NCBI RefSeq assembly: GCF_003121625.1
Contig: NZ_QDDJ01000021.1
Coordinates: 36,966-100,965 of the forward strand
Reading direction: 5' to 3'
DNA: 64,000 bases
Source of the DNA: Ornithinimicrobium cavernae
GTDB lineage: Bacteria > Actinomycetota > Actinomycetes > Actinomycetales > Dermatophilaceae
The notes below the pieces were generated by a model. It had not been told where the DNA came from, ran no database searches, and was given only the letters and a program-made list of their open reading frames with translations. Positions 18,446 through 27,283 of this stretch are shown in pieces. Position 1 is the stretch's first letter. The number at the start of each line of letters is the position of its first letter. A program made the translations under genes and the position numbers.

Positions 18446-18727
18446 TCAGCGTTCGCGGAAGCCGCTGAGGCCCTCGGACGGCTGGTGCCACTGGACCGTG
18501 ACGCCCGAGACGTGGCCCGGGCGGCTCCGGGTCGAGACGTCCTCGCCGAGCAGGTCGATGAGCGTGCGGACCGCGTCCTCAGATCCCTGGGCGTTCACCT
18601 CGACCCGCCCGTCGGGCAGGTTGCGGGCGTGCCCGACGAGGCCGAGCTCGAGCGCACGCGCACGCGTCCACCACCGGAAGCCCACTCCCTGGACGCGTCC
18701 CCTGACAAACACCAGTGCCCTCACCAC
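18446..18727 (-). CDS. acyP: acylphosphatase
   Basis: Hydrolyses carboxyl-phosphate bonds of small acyl phosphates. The 93 residues contain the signature VRGRVQGVGFRWWTRARA (residues 8-25), including the phosphate-binding loop and catalytic Arg, and GRVEVNAQGSEDAV with the conserved asparagine. It starts at a GTG; a second GTG follows directly. Located between mutM and smc, where acyP commonly sits in actinobacteria. The 113-bp gap to smc contains a TACAGT box that may drive smc. Confidence 0.93.
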   Translation of the reverse strand: MVRALVFVRGRVQGVGFRWWTRARALELGLVGHARNLPDGRVEVNAQGSEDAVRTLIDLLGEDVSTRSRPGHVSGVTVQWHQPSEGLSGFRER

Positions 18728-18769
18728 GGGACCAGTCTAGGAAGGCTGCTTCGCTGGACGAGCGGTGCC

Positions 18770-19669
18770 TCAACGGGCGCGGGGGCCTCGCGGTCGTGGC
18801 TGGCAACGGGGGCAGTAGTGCGAGGACCGGTTCATGAACGCCTCGCGCCGGATCGGGGTGCCGCACCGGTCGCACGGTTCGCCCTCGCGCCCGTAGGCGT
18901 GGAGCGAGCGGTCGAAGTAGCCGCTGGCCCCGTTGACGTTGACGTAGAGCGCATCGAAGCTGGTGCCACCCTGTCCCAGCGCCTCCGTCATCACGTCCGT
19001 GGCGTGACCGAGCACGCGCGCGAGCGCCGGCCCGGTCAGGGCGGACGTCTCGCGCAGCGGGTTGACCCGTGCCCGCCACAGGGCCTCGTCGGCATAGATG
19101 TTGCCGACGCCGCTGACCAGTCCCTGGTCCAGCAGGGCCCGCTTGATCGCCGTATGCCGTCGCCTGAGTGCGCGGACGACTGCCTGTTGGTCGTAGGCCG
19201 GCTCGAGGGGGTCGGGGCCGATGTGCCCGACGGGGACCGGCACGCCGTGCGCGTGGGAGCTGCCCGGGTGGCGGTCCGGGACGAGCTCGGTCAGGGCCAG
19301 GCCACCGAAGGTGCGCTGGTCCACGAAGCGCAGCTGCGGTCCGTCGTCAACGAAGTCGAAGGTCGCGTGCAGATGCTTCTCGCGAGGGGCGTCCGGCGGC
19401 TCGACAAGCAGCTGACCGCTCATCCCGAGGTGGAGCACCAGGGCGTGTGGGTCGTCGCCGGGGGCCTGCACCACCAGCCAGAGGTACTTCCCGCGACGGT
19501 CTGCCGCGAGCACGTCGACGCCGCTGAGGCGGGTCGCCAGGTCCAGCGGTCCTGCCTCGTGGCGGCGCGCGACGCGGGTGCCGGTGATGGTCGCCTCCGC
19601 GATGCGGCGCCCCACCACGTGGTCGGCGAGTCCGCGGCGCACGACCTCCACCTCGGGAAGCTCCGGCAC
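18770..19669 (-). CDS. mutM: formamidopyrimidine-DNA glycosylase
   Basis: Base-excision repair glycosylase and AP lyase for 8-oxoguanine and formamidopyrimidines. The mature N-terminus PELPEVEVV has the catalytic Pro and Glu. [27 protein letters not shown] and a C-terminal zinc finger ([13 protein letters not shown] then HYCPRCQ) are present, so all key parts are intact in 299 residues. It starts 8 bp after the rnc stop, consistent with co-transcription (yceD-rpmF-rnc-mutM-acyP). Confidence 0.96.
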   Translation of the reverse strand: MPELPEVEVVRRGLADHVVGRRIAEATITGTRVARRHEAGPLDLATRLSGVDVLAADRRGKYLWLVVQAPGDDPHALVLHLGMSGQLLVEPPDAPREKHLHATFDFVDDGPQLRFVDQRTFGGLALTELVPDRHPGSSHAHGVPVPVGHIGPDPLEPAYDQQAVVRALRRRHTAIKRALLDQGLVSGVGNIYADEALWRARVNPLRETSALTGPALARVLGHATDVMTEALGQGGTSFDALYVNVNGASGYFDRSLHAYGREGEPCDRCGTPIRREAFMNRSSHYCPRCQPRPRGPRAR

Positions 19670-19677
19670 GGCGCTGG

Positions 19678-20499
19678 TCAGTCGCGAGGGGTCGTGGGAC
19701 CGCTGTGGGTCGACCCGGACGCGGCCTGCTCGGTCTCGGCGTCCTCCACGGCCGTGGCGCGCTCGGTGAGGAGCTTCCAGGCGGCCTCGGCCGCCTTCTG
19801 CTCGGCCGCCTTCTTGCTGCGGCCCACCCCGGTGCCGAGCACCTCGTCGTCGACGACCGCCGTGGCGGTGAAGACCTTGTCGTGGTCCGGGCCGTCCTCG
19901 GCGATCTGGTAGCTCGGGGAGATCGGGCCCTCGGTGGAGGCGAGCTCCTGGAGGCTGGTCTTCCAGTCCAGGGCTGCACCGAGGCTCGCGGTGTGCTCCA
20001 TGAGCGGGTCCAGCAGGTGGTGCACGAAGGTGTCCGCGGCGTCCAGACCGACGGAGATGTAGACGCAGCCGATCACGGCCTCGGTGGTGTCCGCGAGGAT
20101 CGACGCCTTGTCGCGGCCGCCGGTGGCCTCCTCGCCGCGGCCGAGCAGGATGTACTCACCCAGTCCCATCGTCCGCGCCACGTCGGCCAGGGCGCGGGAG
20201 TTCACGACGGCGGCACGCAGCTTGGCCAGCTGGCCCTCCGGCAGGTCGGGGTGGCGCCGGAACAGGGTGTCGGTCACCACGAGCCCGAGCACGGAGTCCC
20301 CGAGGAACTCCAGCCGCTCGTTGTGCGGCACGTTGCCGTTCTCGTACGCGTACGAACGGTGTGTCACGGCACGCCGGAGCAGCGCCTCGTCGCAGGCCTC
20401 CCCGACCACCTCGGTGAGGTAGTCGCGGAGGTCAGCGAGGGGGCGCTGCTCGGGGGACGCGGAACCGGTGTCCGCAGGGGTCCCGGAGCCCGACGTCAT
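19678..20499 (-). CDS. rnc: ribonuclease III
   Basis: Double-strand-specific endoribonuclease for rRNA and mRNA processing. From the ATG at 20499 it has 273 residues: the catalytic domain with [18 protein letters not shown] (about 60-77) and the second acidic cluster in [17 protein letters not shown], followed by a double-stranded-RNA-binding domain ([35 protein letters not shown]). The C-terminal 25 residues are a variable acidic/Ser-Thr tail. The start lies 11 bp after the rpmF stop. Confidence 0.95.
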   Translation of the reverse strand: MTSGSGTPADTGSASPEQRPLADLRDYLTEVVGEACDEALLRRAVTHRSYAYENGNVPHNERLEFLGDSVLGLVVTDTLFRRHPDLPEGQLAKLRAAVVNSRALADVARTMGLGEYILLGRGEEATGGRDKASILADTTEAVIGCVYISVGLDAADTFVHHLLDPLMEHTASLGAALDWKTSLQELASTEGPISPSYQIAEDGPDHDKVFTATAVVDDEVLGTGVGRSKKAAEQKAAEAAWKLLTERATAVEDAETEQAASGSTHSGPTTPRD

Positions 20500-20510
20500 A
20501 CCGACGGGGC

Positions 20511-20705
20511 TCAGCCCTGGTGCTCGGTGCGCTCTGCGGCGTCGTAGTGACGACCCGCGTAGGTGCCGCAGGAAGGGCACGCCATGTGCGGCTGCTTGAG
20601 TGCCTTGCACTGCGGGCAGGTGCTCACGGCAACCGGCGAAGCCTTCCAGTTGGCGCGGCGGGAGCGGGTGTTGGAGCGGGACATCTTCCGCTTCGGGACA
20701 GCCAC
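20511..20705 (-). CDS. rpmF: 50S ribosomal protein L32
   Basis: A 64-residue ribosomal protein from a GTG start at 20705 ([20 protein letters not shown]). It has an intact zinc ribbon, [18 protein letters not shown], so it is the zinc-binding C+ form rather than the zinc-independent paralogue that some actinobacteria also carry. Its start is 1 nt after the yceD stop and its stop 11 bp before rnc; the yceD-rpmF pairing is the classical arrangement. Confidence 0.96.
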   Translation of the reverse strand: MAVPKRKMSRSNTRSRRANWKASPVAVSTCPQCKALKQPHMACPSCGTYAGRHYDAAERTEHQG

Positions 20706-20706
20706 G

Positions 20707-21291
20707 TCAGTTCCTCTTCTTCTCGTCGTCGGTGCCCGGTTGGGCGAGGTCGGCCAGTGCCGACCACCGTGGGTCAATCACGTCATGGTGGTGCTCCGGG
20801 TCATCCGCCAGGCGTGCTCCGCACTCGGAACACAGACCCGGACAGTCGTCCCGGCACACCGGTTGGAACGGCAGGGCGGTCACCACTGCGTCCCGGACCA
20901 GCTCCTCGAGGTCCATCAGGTCGTCCTCGAGCTCGTAGACGTCGTCCTGCTCGTCCTCGTCGGCCGCCACCTCCTGGTGGTGGGCCGCGCGGTCGGGGTA
21001 GGCGAACAGCTCCTGGAAGTGGACATCCACAGGGATCTCCACCTCGTCCAGGCACCGCACGCACACCCCGGTCGCGGTGGCCCTGACCGATCCGGTGGCC
21101 AGGACACCCTCCATCACGGACTCCATCCGCAGATCGAGGTCTACCGGGTCCCCGGGCCTGATCGCGATGACGTCCGTGCCGATAAGGTCCGGAGCCGTCA
21201 CGGCCCGCGAGGTCTCCTTCATAGCGCCCGCCCGGCGGACGAGCTCCCGGGTGTCAATGACCCAGGGGCTCGCAGCGTCCTGCGTTGCCAT
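20707..21291 (-). CDS. YceD/DUF177 family protein
   Basis: A 194-residue member of the YceD (DUF177) family, found next to rpmF across bacteria and implicated in 23S rRNA accumulation in plants and E. coli. Typical features are the early WVIDTRELVRRAGAM, the CVRC pair in ATGVCVRCLDEV, an acidic stretch (EVAADEDEQDDVYELEDDL), and the CPGLCSECG motif near residue 157. The ATG at 21291 is preceded by AGGGA. Divergent from coaD across a 117-bp gap. Confidence 0.88.
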   Translation of the reverse strand: MATQDAASPWVIDTRELVRRAGAMKETSRAVTAPDLIGTDVIAIRPGDPVDLDLRMESVMEGVLATGSVRATATGVCVRCLDEVEIPVDVHFQELFAYPDRAAHHQEVAADEDEQDDVYELEDDLMDLEELVRDAVVTALPFQPVCRDDCPGLCSECGARLADDPEHHHDVIDPRWSALADLAQPGTDDEKKRN

Positions 21292-21396
21292 GTTGTCCCT
21301 CGCGTGTCGTGTGGATCGGTCCGGACCCGCACAGGGACACAGACCGACACACTAGGTTAGCCGAGCGGTCCACGGCCCAACAAATCAGCAGGCCGG

Positions 21397-21402
21397 TAGG
21401 TT
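21397..21402 (+). promoter_or_regulatory. -10 box TAGGTT, leaderless coaD
   Basis: TAGGTT ends 6 nt before the coaD ATG at 21409, with no Shine-Dalgarno sequence between. Confidence 0.45.
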
Positions 21403-21408
21403 GGCCGC

Positions 21409-21885
21409 ATGAGTCGCTGCCTCTGCCCCGGATCCTACGACCCGGTCACCAACGGGCACCTGGACATCATCGTCCGAGCCGCCGCCCTCTACGACGAGGT
21501 CATCGTCGGGGTCCTGCACAATCCGTCCAAGCGTGGCCGGTTCCCCGTCGAGGAGCGGATCGAGTTCATCCGCGAGGCCGTCCCGCCCGGGCTGACAGTG
21601 CGGGTCGAGGCGTTCGGCGGCCGGCTCCTGGTCGACATCGCCAAGGAGCTCGGGGCGAGCGCGATCGTCAAGGGGCTGCGCGGCGGCACCGACTTCGCCT
21701 ACGAGCTGCCGATGGCGCTGATGAACCGGCACCTGACGGGCGTCGAGACGGTCTTCCTGCCCGGGGACCCGGCCCTGGAGCACGTGTCGAGCTCCCTGGT
21801 CTCCGAGGTCGCCCAGTATGGCGGGGACGTCACCGGACTCGTCCCGGACCACGTGCGCGACGCGCTCGTGGCACGCCGTAGGTGA
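21409..21885 (+). CDS. coaD: phosphopantetheine adenylyltransferase
   Basis: Transfers AMP from ATP to 4'-phosphopantetheine, the penultimate step of CoA synthesis. The 158 residues, the standard length, hold the nucleotidyltransferase motif GSYDPVTNGHLDII (8-21), KGLRGGTDFAYELPMALMNR and the second ATP-binding motif SSSLVSEVAQYGG. It is divergent from yceD rather than in the same operon. Directly after its stop, in the same frame, lies a remnant of an unrelated HAD-type gene. Confidence 0.96.
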   Translation: MSRCLCPGSYDPVTNGHLDIIVRAAALYDEVIVGVLHNPSKRGRFPVEERIEFIREAVPPGLTVRVEAFGGRLLVDIAKELGASAIVKGLRGGTDFAYELPMALMNRHLTGVETVFLPGDPALEHVSSSLVSEVAQYGGDVTGLVPDHVRDALVARRR

Positions 21886-22092
21886 TCTGGGCGTGACGGC
21901 GGCTTCGACCTGCGGCCGGTCGTCGAGCGCACGGGGCTGGCTGTCGACGCGGTCGTCATGTCCAACGAGGTCGGCAGCGTCAAGCCCGACCCCGGCATCC
22001 TCCCGCACGGCCTCGAGCTGCAGCACGCGGCCCCGGAGGTGACGCTCATGCTGTGCGACAGCTGGCAGGAGGATTCCGGCTCCTCGCCCTGA
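21886..22092 (+). pseudogene. HAD-superfamily hydrolase remnant
   Basis: Reading on in frame after the coaD stop gives about 68 codons to a TGA at 22090-22092. They resemble the C-terminal half of a HAD hydrolase: RPVVERTGLAVDAVVMSNEV, then VGSVKPDPGIL (motif III lysine) and VTLMLCDSWQEDSG (degenerate motif IV, where VGD is usual). The N-terminal half with the catalytic DxD is absent and there is no start codon of its own. I read this as a decayed fragment left by deletion. The identification rests on the KPDP context and the order of motifs. Confidence 0.6.
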
Positions 22093-22217
22093 CGTCATCC
22101 CGGGGCGACCGTGCGTTCACCACCACGACACCTCCTCGGGGCACGGTGCCCTCCGGCGGGTCCAGAGTCTGGAGCCGCCCGCAGCCGTTCGCACACTCCC
22201 TGCCCGGAAGGCTCCCC

Positions 22218-25200
22218 GTGTCCCCGTCCCATCCTGCACGATTTCGCCGCACCGTCGGTGCCCTGGCGACCGCAGCGCTGGTCGCCGGCGGCCTGACCAC
22301 CACCTCGGTCGCTGCTGTCGAGACCCCCGCCCTGCTGGTCACCGAGATCGCACCCGACAACTCCTCCTACGACGACTTCGAGTTCATCGAGGTGACCAAC
22401 ACCACCGGTGCACCGCTCGACCTGGCCACCGTGTCCCTGGCCTACACCTACGTGGACAGCGCGGACACGGCCCGTGACGTGCCGCTGACGGTGCCCGCGG
22501 GCACGGTCCTCGAGCCCGGGGAGACCGCCGTGCTCTGGCTGTCCTACCAGACCACGACCGTCGACAGCTTCGCCCGGACCGAGCAGGAGTTCCGCGACTT
22601 CTGGGAGGGGGTCGGCGCGGGCACCGGCGACTACCGCCTGGTGCGCGTCACCGGACAGTCCGGCATGGCCAACGGCGGCAACCGCGGCATCCGCGTGACC
22701 GCCGGCGACGGCTCGAGCACGTGGTCGTTCTATCCCGCCGGCAGCACGGGGGTCGATGCCACCGCGCACTTCCGCCTGGACGACACGCCGGGTCGCACCA
22801 GCCTGCTCGCCGGCCCGGCCACCCCCTCCCCCGGCCAGATCGACCCGGCCGCCCTCCTGCCGCCGGCCACGGAGCCCGAGCCCGAGCCGGACCCGACGCC
22901 GGAGCCCGACCCGACCCTGGTCACCGCTCCCCTGCAGGTCACCGAGGTCACACCGGACACCACCAACGTCGGCTCGGCCGACGGCTACGAGTTCATCGAG
23001 GTCTACAACGCGACGACGGAGCCGATCGACTTCGCCGACTACAAGCTCGACTACCTCTACCCGGCCGAGGACCTCACCAACAACAACGTGGTGCAGTGGC
23101 CCTCGGTGCCCGAGTCCTTCGTCATCCAGCCCGCCGACACGGCGGTGTTCTGGATCAAGAACGGCCAGAACAACGCCCTGACAGCAGCCGACTTCAACGC
23201 CCATTTCGGGGTCGATCTGACGGCTGGCGAGGACCTGGTCGAGATCCACACCGGTGGGATGGCCAACGGCAGCGCGCGCGGTCTGCAGGTTGTCACCAAC
23301 ACCGGGTTCGGCGTCAACACGGCCTACTACAACCTGGCTGGGGCGGACGACACCCGGGCCGATGTCGGCATCCAGTACCAGACCGACCCCGCCGACCAGC
23401 AGCGGCAGATCCTCCTCGGCCACGAGCCGGCCTCACCGGGATCGGTCACGGCAGACCAGGTGCCGGCGGGCCTCATGGTTCCTCCGGTCGACGACGCCGC
23501 CCCCGCGGTCATCGACCACGCACCGGACACGGTCGACCCCACCCAGGACCTCACGCTCGCCTTCACGATCACCGACGACGTGCAGGTCCGGACCGCCAGC
23601 CTGTCGGTGCAGACCTCGGGCATGGCCGAGCCTGCGGTGCGCAACCTGACCGCCGGGCCGGAGGACCGCTACGAGTCCTCCATCCACCGGGTGGACCTCA
23701 CCGGGGCACGGTGGGTGGACTACTCCCTGACCACCTCGGACGGCACGCACTCGACCACGACCGAGACGGTGCGTCTGCCCGTGTCCGGGGTGGACCCCAG
23801 CCCTGTGCGGCTCAGCCTGGAGGACGACCAGTTCGTCTCCGGGACGACGCGGGTCAGCGCCGGCGGTGACACCTACCCGCCGCGGATCACCCTGAGCGTC
23901 GACGGCGAGCCGGCCCAGGGAGCCGGTGCCGCACTCGAGGGCGAGCCGTTCTTCGCGTTCGAGGCGACGAGCACCGACGCCTTCTTCCGCAACGGTGTCC
24001 TGATCGGTGACGACGTCCTGCACATCTTCGACGAGGGCTTCTACGCCGACGAGGTCACGGTCGCCACGGCGGTGCCGCTGTCCTACATCACCCAGGGCGA
24101 GGACCTGGTGCTGAGCATCTACGCCGGGACCAAGGCCTGGCCCGAGATCGACCTCGACGAGAACAACGACGACTTCCAGATCCGCAACCTGCGACTGGTC
24201 CTCCCGGACGGTCGCACGCTGCGCGCGCCGGGCTTCGAGGACCCGAAGGCCTGGATCGCGATGGGCGACAGCGCGGGCAAGAACGACTTCGTGGACGCAG
24301 CGTTCAGTCTCCCCGAGGACGCCTTCTCGGCCACCGCGTTCGACTGGGACACCACCGCGACCACCGATGGCGAGCACGAGGTCGTCGCCACCGACGGCGC
24401 GACCACCGTGCAGCGCACGGTGCAGGTGGACAACACCGCTCCGGTGATCACCAGCACCGTCGAGGACGGCGCAGACCACCAGGGCGAGTTCGTCATCGAC
24501 GCCTCCGCGCAGGACGCCGGCGCCGGCCTGGACGTGCTGACCGCCTCCCTGGACGGCACCGTGATCGAGCTACCCCACACCACCAGCTCCCTGGACCTGG
24601 TGGTGGGTGAGCACGCGCTGGTGCTGTCCGCCCGCGACCACCTCGGCAACACCTCGACCCGGACGGTCACCTTCACCACGCCGGTGGAGCAGCCCGACAC
24701 CGAGCTGCTCTCACCGGAGGACGGCGCGACGATCCGCGGCACCAAGCAGGTCGACCTCACGGCTCGCGTGACCGACCCCAGCGGTGACCTGCTCGACGTG
24801 GCCTTCCTGGTCGGGCAGAGGTTCACCACCGACGACCCGGGGCTGCTCGCCTGGACCGGCACGACCACAGACGCTGCAGAGGTCGAGCGCACGGACCGCG
24901 TCACGGCAACCACCGAGGAGCGTGCCGCCATGGCCTCCGACGACGGTGAGAGCGCCGCCACCACGTCCGAGAACGCCCTGCCCTACCAGCTCTTCGAGGT
25001 GCCGGTCGACGAGACCGACCCGGAGACCTCGGTGCGGGTCGCCTGGGAGGGCAGCGCCAATGCCGACGCCAAGGTGCTCCTGTCCGTCCGCAACACCACG
25101 ACGGGGGCCTGGGAGGAGGTCGACCGCGTCCTGACGACCGACGGGGAGACGGACATCGCCCTGGAGGCCCAGGTGCCGGTTGCCGACCACGTTCAGGACG

Positions 25201-26426
25201 GGGCGGTCCAGGTGCTCGTGCAGCACTCGGAGGGCTTTGCCCACACCGACCGGTCGGACCGGAGCACCCCGGTCGAGCCCGCCCACCCGGACGACGTGCC
25301 GCGCTCCGACTACGACTTCACGCTGGCCTGGGAGTCGGACACGCAGTACTACAACGAGTCCTTCCCCCAGCGACAGCTCGACATCCACGACTACCTGCTG
25401 GAACGGCGCGACCCGCTCAACCTCGCCTACCTGTTCCACACCGGCGACATCGTCGACAACTACGACCAGCCCTACCAGTGGGCGAATGCGGACCCGGCCT
25501 ACCAGCTGCTGGACGACTCCCAGCTGCCCTACGGTGTGCTCGCGGGCAACCACGACGTCGGTGGCGCCCGGGAGGACTACTCGGTCTACGGCGAGTTCTT
25601 CGGTGACGAGCGCTTCGCGGACAACCCGTGGTTCGGGGGCAGCTTTGAGAACAACCGGGGCCACTACGACCTGATCACGGTCGGAGGCGTGGACTTCCTC
25701 ATGCTCTACCTGGGATGGGGGCCGACGGACGAGAGCATCGCGTGGATGAACGAGGTCCTCGCCGCCCATCCGGAGCGGACAGCCATCATCAGTCTGCACG
25801 AGTACATGCTCACGACCGGTGGCCTCGGGCCGATCCCGCAGCAGATCCAGGACGAGGTCGTGGCGACCAACCCGAACGTGTCGATGGTCTTCTCCGGGCA
25901 CTACCACGACGCGTTCACCCGGCTGGACGAGTTCGACGACACCGGCGACGGCGTCCCGGACCGCACGGTCACCCAGATGTTGTTCGACTACCAGGGTCTG
26001 CCCGAGGGCGGTCAGGCGTTCCTGCGGCTTCTGCACTTCGACACGGAGGGGCAGCAGATGCTCGTGCGCACCTACTCGCCCTACCTGGAGCAGTACAACT
26101 CCGAGGACCCCTCGTTGGACCTCGAGCACCAGGAGTTCGAGGTGTCGTTCGCCCAGCTGGGCATCGAGGCGCGGACCAAGGTGCTGGCCACGGACTCGGT
26201 GACGGTCGACGTCCTCGGTGGCACGGTCCTGCAGGAGTTCGACGAGCAGACCAGCGGCAGCACGGTCACCGCCACCCTGACCCGGCTCCGCAGGGGCGAC
26301 TACTCGTGGTACGTCCGCACCAGTGACCCGCACGGCGCGGTCGACTACTCCGACGTGCGCGAGTTCACCCTGCACCCTGGCAGGGGCGCCGGACTGGACA
26401 ACGGCCGGGGCAACGGGAAGGGCTGA
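22218..26426 (+). CDS. secreted multidomain metallophosphoesterase with two lamin-tail domains
   Basis: A 1,402-residue exported protein from the GTG at 22218, preceded by GGAAGG. A signal peptide occupies about residues 1-34 (TVGALATAALVAGGL core). Two lamin-tail-like domains follow (TEIAPDNSSYDDFEFIEV from about 40; TEVTPDTTNVGSADGYEFIE from about 238), joined by a Pro/Glu linker at 213-232. Several Ig-like or Big domains fill about 430-1,020. A calcineurin-like phosphoesterase domain (about 1,030-1,300) has its metal motifs: the HTGDIVDN block near 1,071, GNHD near 1,110 and GHYHD near 1,227. A beta domain ends the protein. No LPXTG or membrane anchor is seen, so it is probably released. 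Likely scavenges phosphate or nucleotides, or acts on cell-surface polymers; substrate unknown. Confidence 0.85.
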   Translation: MSPSHPARFRRTVGALATAALVAGGLTTTSVAAVETPALLVTEIAPDNSSYDDFEFIEVTNTTGAPLDLATVSLAYTYVDSADTARDVPLTVPAGTVLEPGETAVLWLSYQTTTVDSFARTEQEFRDFWEGVGAGTGDYRLVRVTGQSGMANGGNRGIRVTAGDGSSTWSFYPAGSTGVDATAHFRLDDTPGRTSLLAGPATPSPGQIDPAALLPPATEPEPEPDPTPEPDPTLVTAPLQVTEVTPDTTNVGSADGYEFIEVYNATTEPIDFADYKLDYLYPAEDLTNNNVVQWPSVPESFVIQPADTAVFWIKNGQNNALTAADFNAHFGVDLTAGEDLVEIHTGGMANGSARGLQVVTNTGFGVNTAYYNLAGADDTRADVGIQYQTDPADQQRQILLGHEPASPGSVTADQVPAGLMVPPVDDAAPAVIDHAPDTVDPTQDLTLAFTITDDVQVRTASLSVQTSGMAEPAVRNLTAGPEDRYESSIHRVDLTGARWVDYSLTTSDGTHSTTTETVRLPVSGVDPSPVRLSLEDDQFVSGTTRVSAGGDTYPPRITLSVDGEPAQGAGAALEGEPFFAFEATSTDAFFRNGVLIGDDVLHIFDEGFYADEVTVATAVPLSYITQGEDLVLSIYAGTKAWPEIDLDENNDDFQIRNLRLVLPDGRTLRAPGFEDPKAWIAMGDSAGKNDFVDAAFSLPEDAFSATAFDWDTTATTDGEHEVVATDGATTVQRTVQVDNTAPVITSTVEDGADHQGEFVIDASAQDAGAGLDVLTASLDGTVIELPHTTSSLDLVVGEHALVLSARDHLGNTSTRTVTFTTPVEQPDTELLSPEDGATIRGTKQVDLTARVTDPSGDLLDVAFLVGQRFTTDDPGLLAWTGTTTDAAEVERTDRVTATTEERAAMASDDGESAATTSENALPYQLFEVPVDETDPETSVRVAWEGSANADAKVLLSVRNTTTGAWEEVDRVLTTDGETDIALEAQVPVADHVQDGAVQVLVQHSEGFAHTDRSDRSTPVEPAHPDDVPRSDYDFTLAWESDTQYYNESFPQRQLDIHDYLLERRDPLNLAYLFHTGDIVDNYDQPYQWANADPAYQLLDDSQLPYGVLAGNHDVGGAREDYSVYGEFFGDERFADNPWFGGSFENNRGHYDLITVGGVDFLMLYLGWGPTDESIAWMNEVLAAHPERTAIISLHEYMLTTGGLGPIPQQIQDEVVATNPNVSMVFSGHYHDAFTRLDEFDDTGDGVPDRTVTQMLFDYQGLPEGGQAFLRLLHFDTEGQQMLVRTYSPYLEQYNSEDPSLDLEHQEFEVSFAQLGIEARTKVLATDSVTVDVLGGTVLQEFDEQTSGSTVTATLTRLRRGDYSWYVRTSDPHGAVDYSDVREFTLHPGRGAGLDNGRGNGKG

Positions 26427-26485
26427 CCAGCCCTCACGCCACGGGCAGCAGGCAGGGCGCTGGTGCCCGCAACGGCCGGGCGTGG

Positions 26486-26519
26486 CCCCGGTGAACCGTC
26501 GTCGGACGGTTCACCGGGG
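26486..26519. terminator. bidirectional terminator between phosphoesterase and rsmD
   Basis: A perfect 15-bp stem, CCCCGGTGAACCGTC (26486-26500) with GACGGTTCACCGGGG (26505-26519), and a GTCG tetraloop. It sits between convergent genes and can serve both. Confidence 0.85.
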
Positions 26520-26637
26520 CTCGTCGCGTCACCCGGTCGTCGGTTCGGATAGCACTGCGGACAACGGCGAGCGGCTGGAGGAACGCGCCAGTCCGCGCGC
26601 ACGGAGGACGTGGTACCTGTTCGACGGTGACCGCGGG

Positions 26638-27204
26638 TCAGCTCTGCGGCTCCAGGTAGTGCACCACCGTCTCGCCGTAGCTGCGCGACCCCATCGCGGA
26701 CAGCCCAGCCGGCAGTGTCGGGGCGGGTGAGCGCGACCCGCGCTCGACGAGCACCAGCGCCTGCGGCGTCAGCCACCCCTGGTCGACGAGCAGGGTGAGG
26801 ACGCCGGTGAGCTCCTCCTCGCCGAGCGGGTAGGGAGGGTCCAGCAGCGCCAGGTCGAACGGCTGCCCGCCCGGCCCGCGCTCCAGCACCCGGTCCACCG
26901 ACTCGGCGTGCACCCGCGCGGCACCGCGAAGTCTCAGCTCGGTCACGTTGGCCTCGATGAGCCGCGCGGTCCGGCGGTCGGACTCGACCAGCACCGCGAA
27001 GCCGGCCCCACGGCTCACCGCCTCGAGCCCCAGGGCCCCGGAACCGGCATACAGGTCCAGGACCCGTGCCCCTTCCAGGTCCATCAGTGACTCGACCCGG
27101 GAGAAGACGGCCTCCCGCACCCGGTCGCTGGTGGGTCGTGTCGCCGCTCCGCGAGGGGTGCTCAACCGTCGTCCACCGAGCCTGCCGGCGATGATCCTGG
27201 TCAC
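26638..27204 (-). CDS. rsmD: 16S rRNA (guanine-966-N2)-methyltransferase
   Basis: SAM-dependent methyltransferase for G966 of 16S rRNA. The 188 residues include MTRIIAGRLGGRRL at the start, the SAM-binding VLDLYAGSGALGLEAVSRG (about 48-66) and the catalytic LLDPPYPLG. It starts at a GTG whose surroundings duplicate the recG stop region 62 bp upstream (see the repeat entry), so the initiation context may be secondary. Downstream of recG on the same strand. Confidence 0.93.
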   Translation of the reverse strand: MTRIIAGRLGGRRLSTPRGAATRPTSDRVREAVFSRVESLMDLEGARVLDLYAGSGALGLEAVSRGAGFAVLVESDRRTARLIEANVTELRLRGAARVHAESVDRVLERGPGGQPFDLALLDPPYPLGEEELTGVLTLLVDQGWLTPQALVLVERGSRSPAPTLPAGLSAMGSRSYGETVVHYLEPQS

Positions 27205-27283
27205 CCGGCCACGCTCCAGGAGTGCCGCCCGCTGGGCAGGCGGCTCGGCCGGCTCCCCCTGGTCACTCAGCCACGCTCCAGGA
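27197..27283. repeat. 25-bp direct repeat spanning recG stop and rsmD start
   Basis: The 25 bases at 27197-27221 and at 27259-27283 differ at two positions and lie 62 bp apart. One copy holds the last codons and stop of recG, the other the rsmD start codon region. Both contain CCACGCTCCAGGA. Confidence 0.8.

Noticed and set aside
14592..18468. Long plus-strand frames opposite smc
   Set aside because: Shadows of smc; the minus strand has Walker A, signature and Walker B motifs in the right order.
24711..26375. A 554-codon minus-strand open frame inside the phosphoesterase gene
   Set aside because: No motifs; it mirrors the third-position GC bias of the phosphoesterase, which has signal peptide and metal-site motifs.
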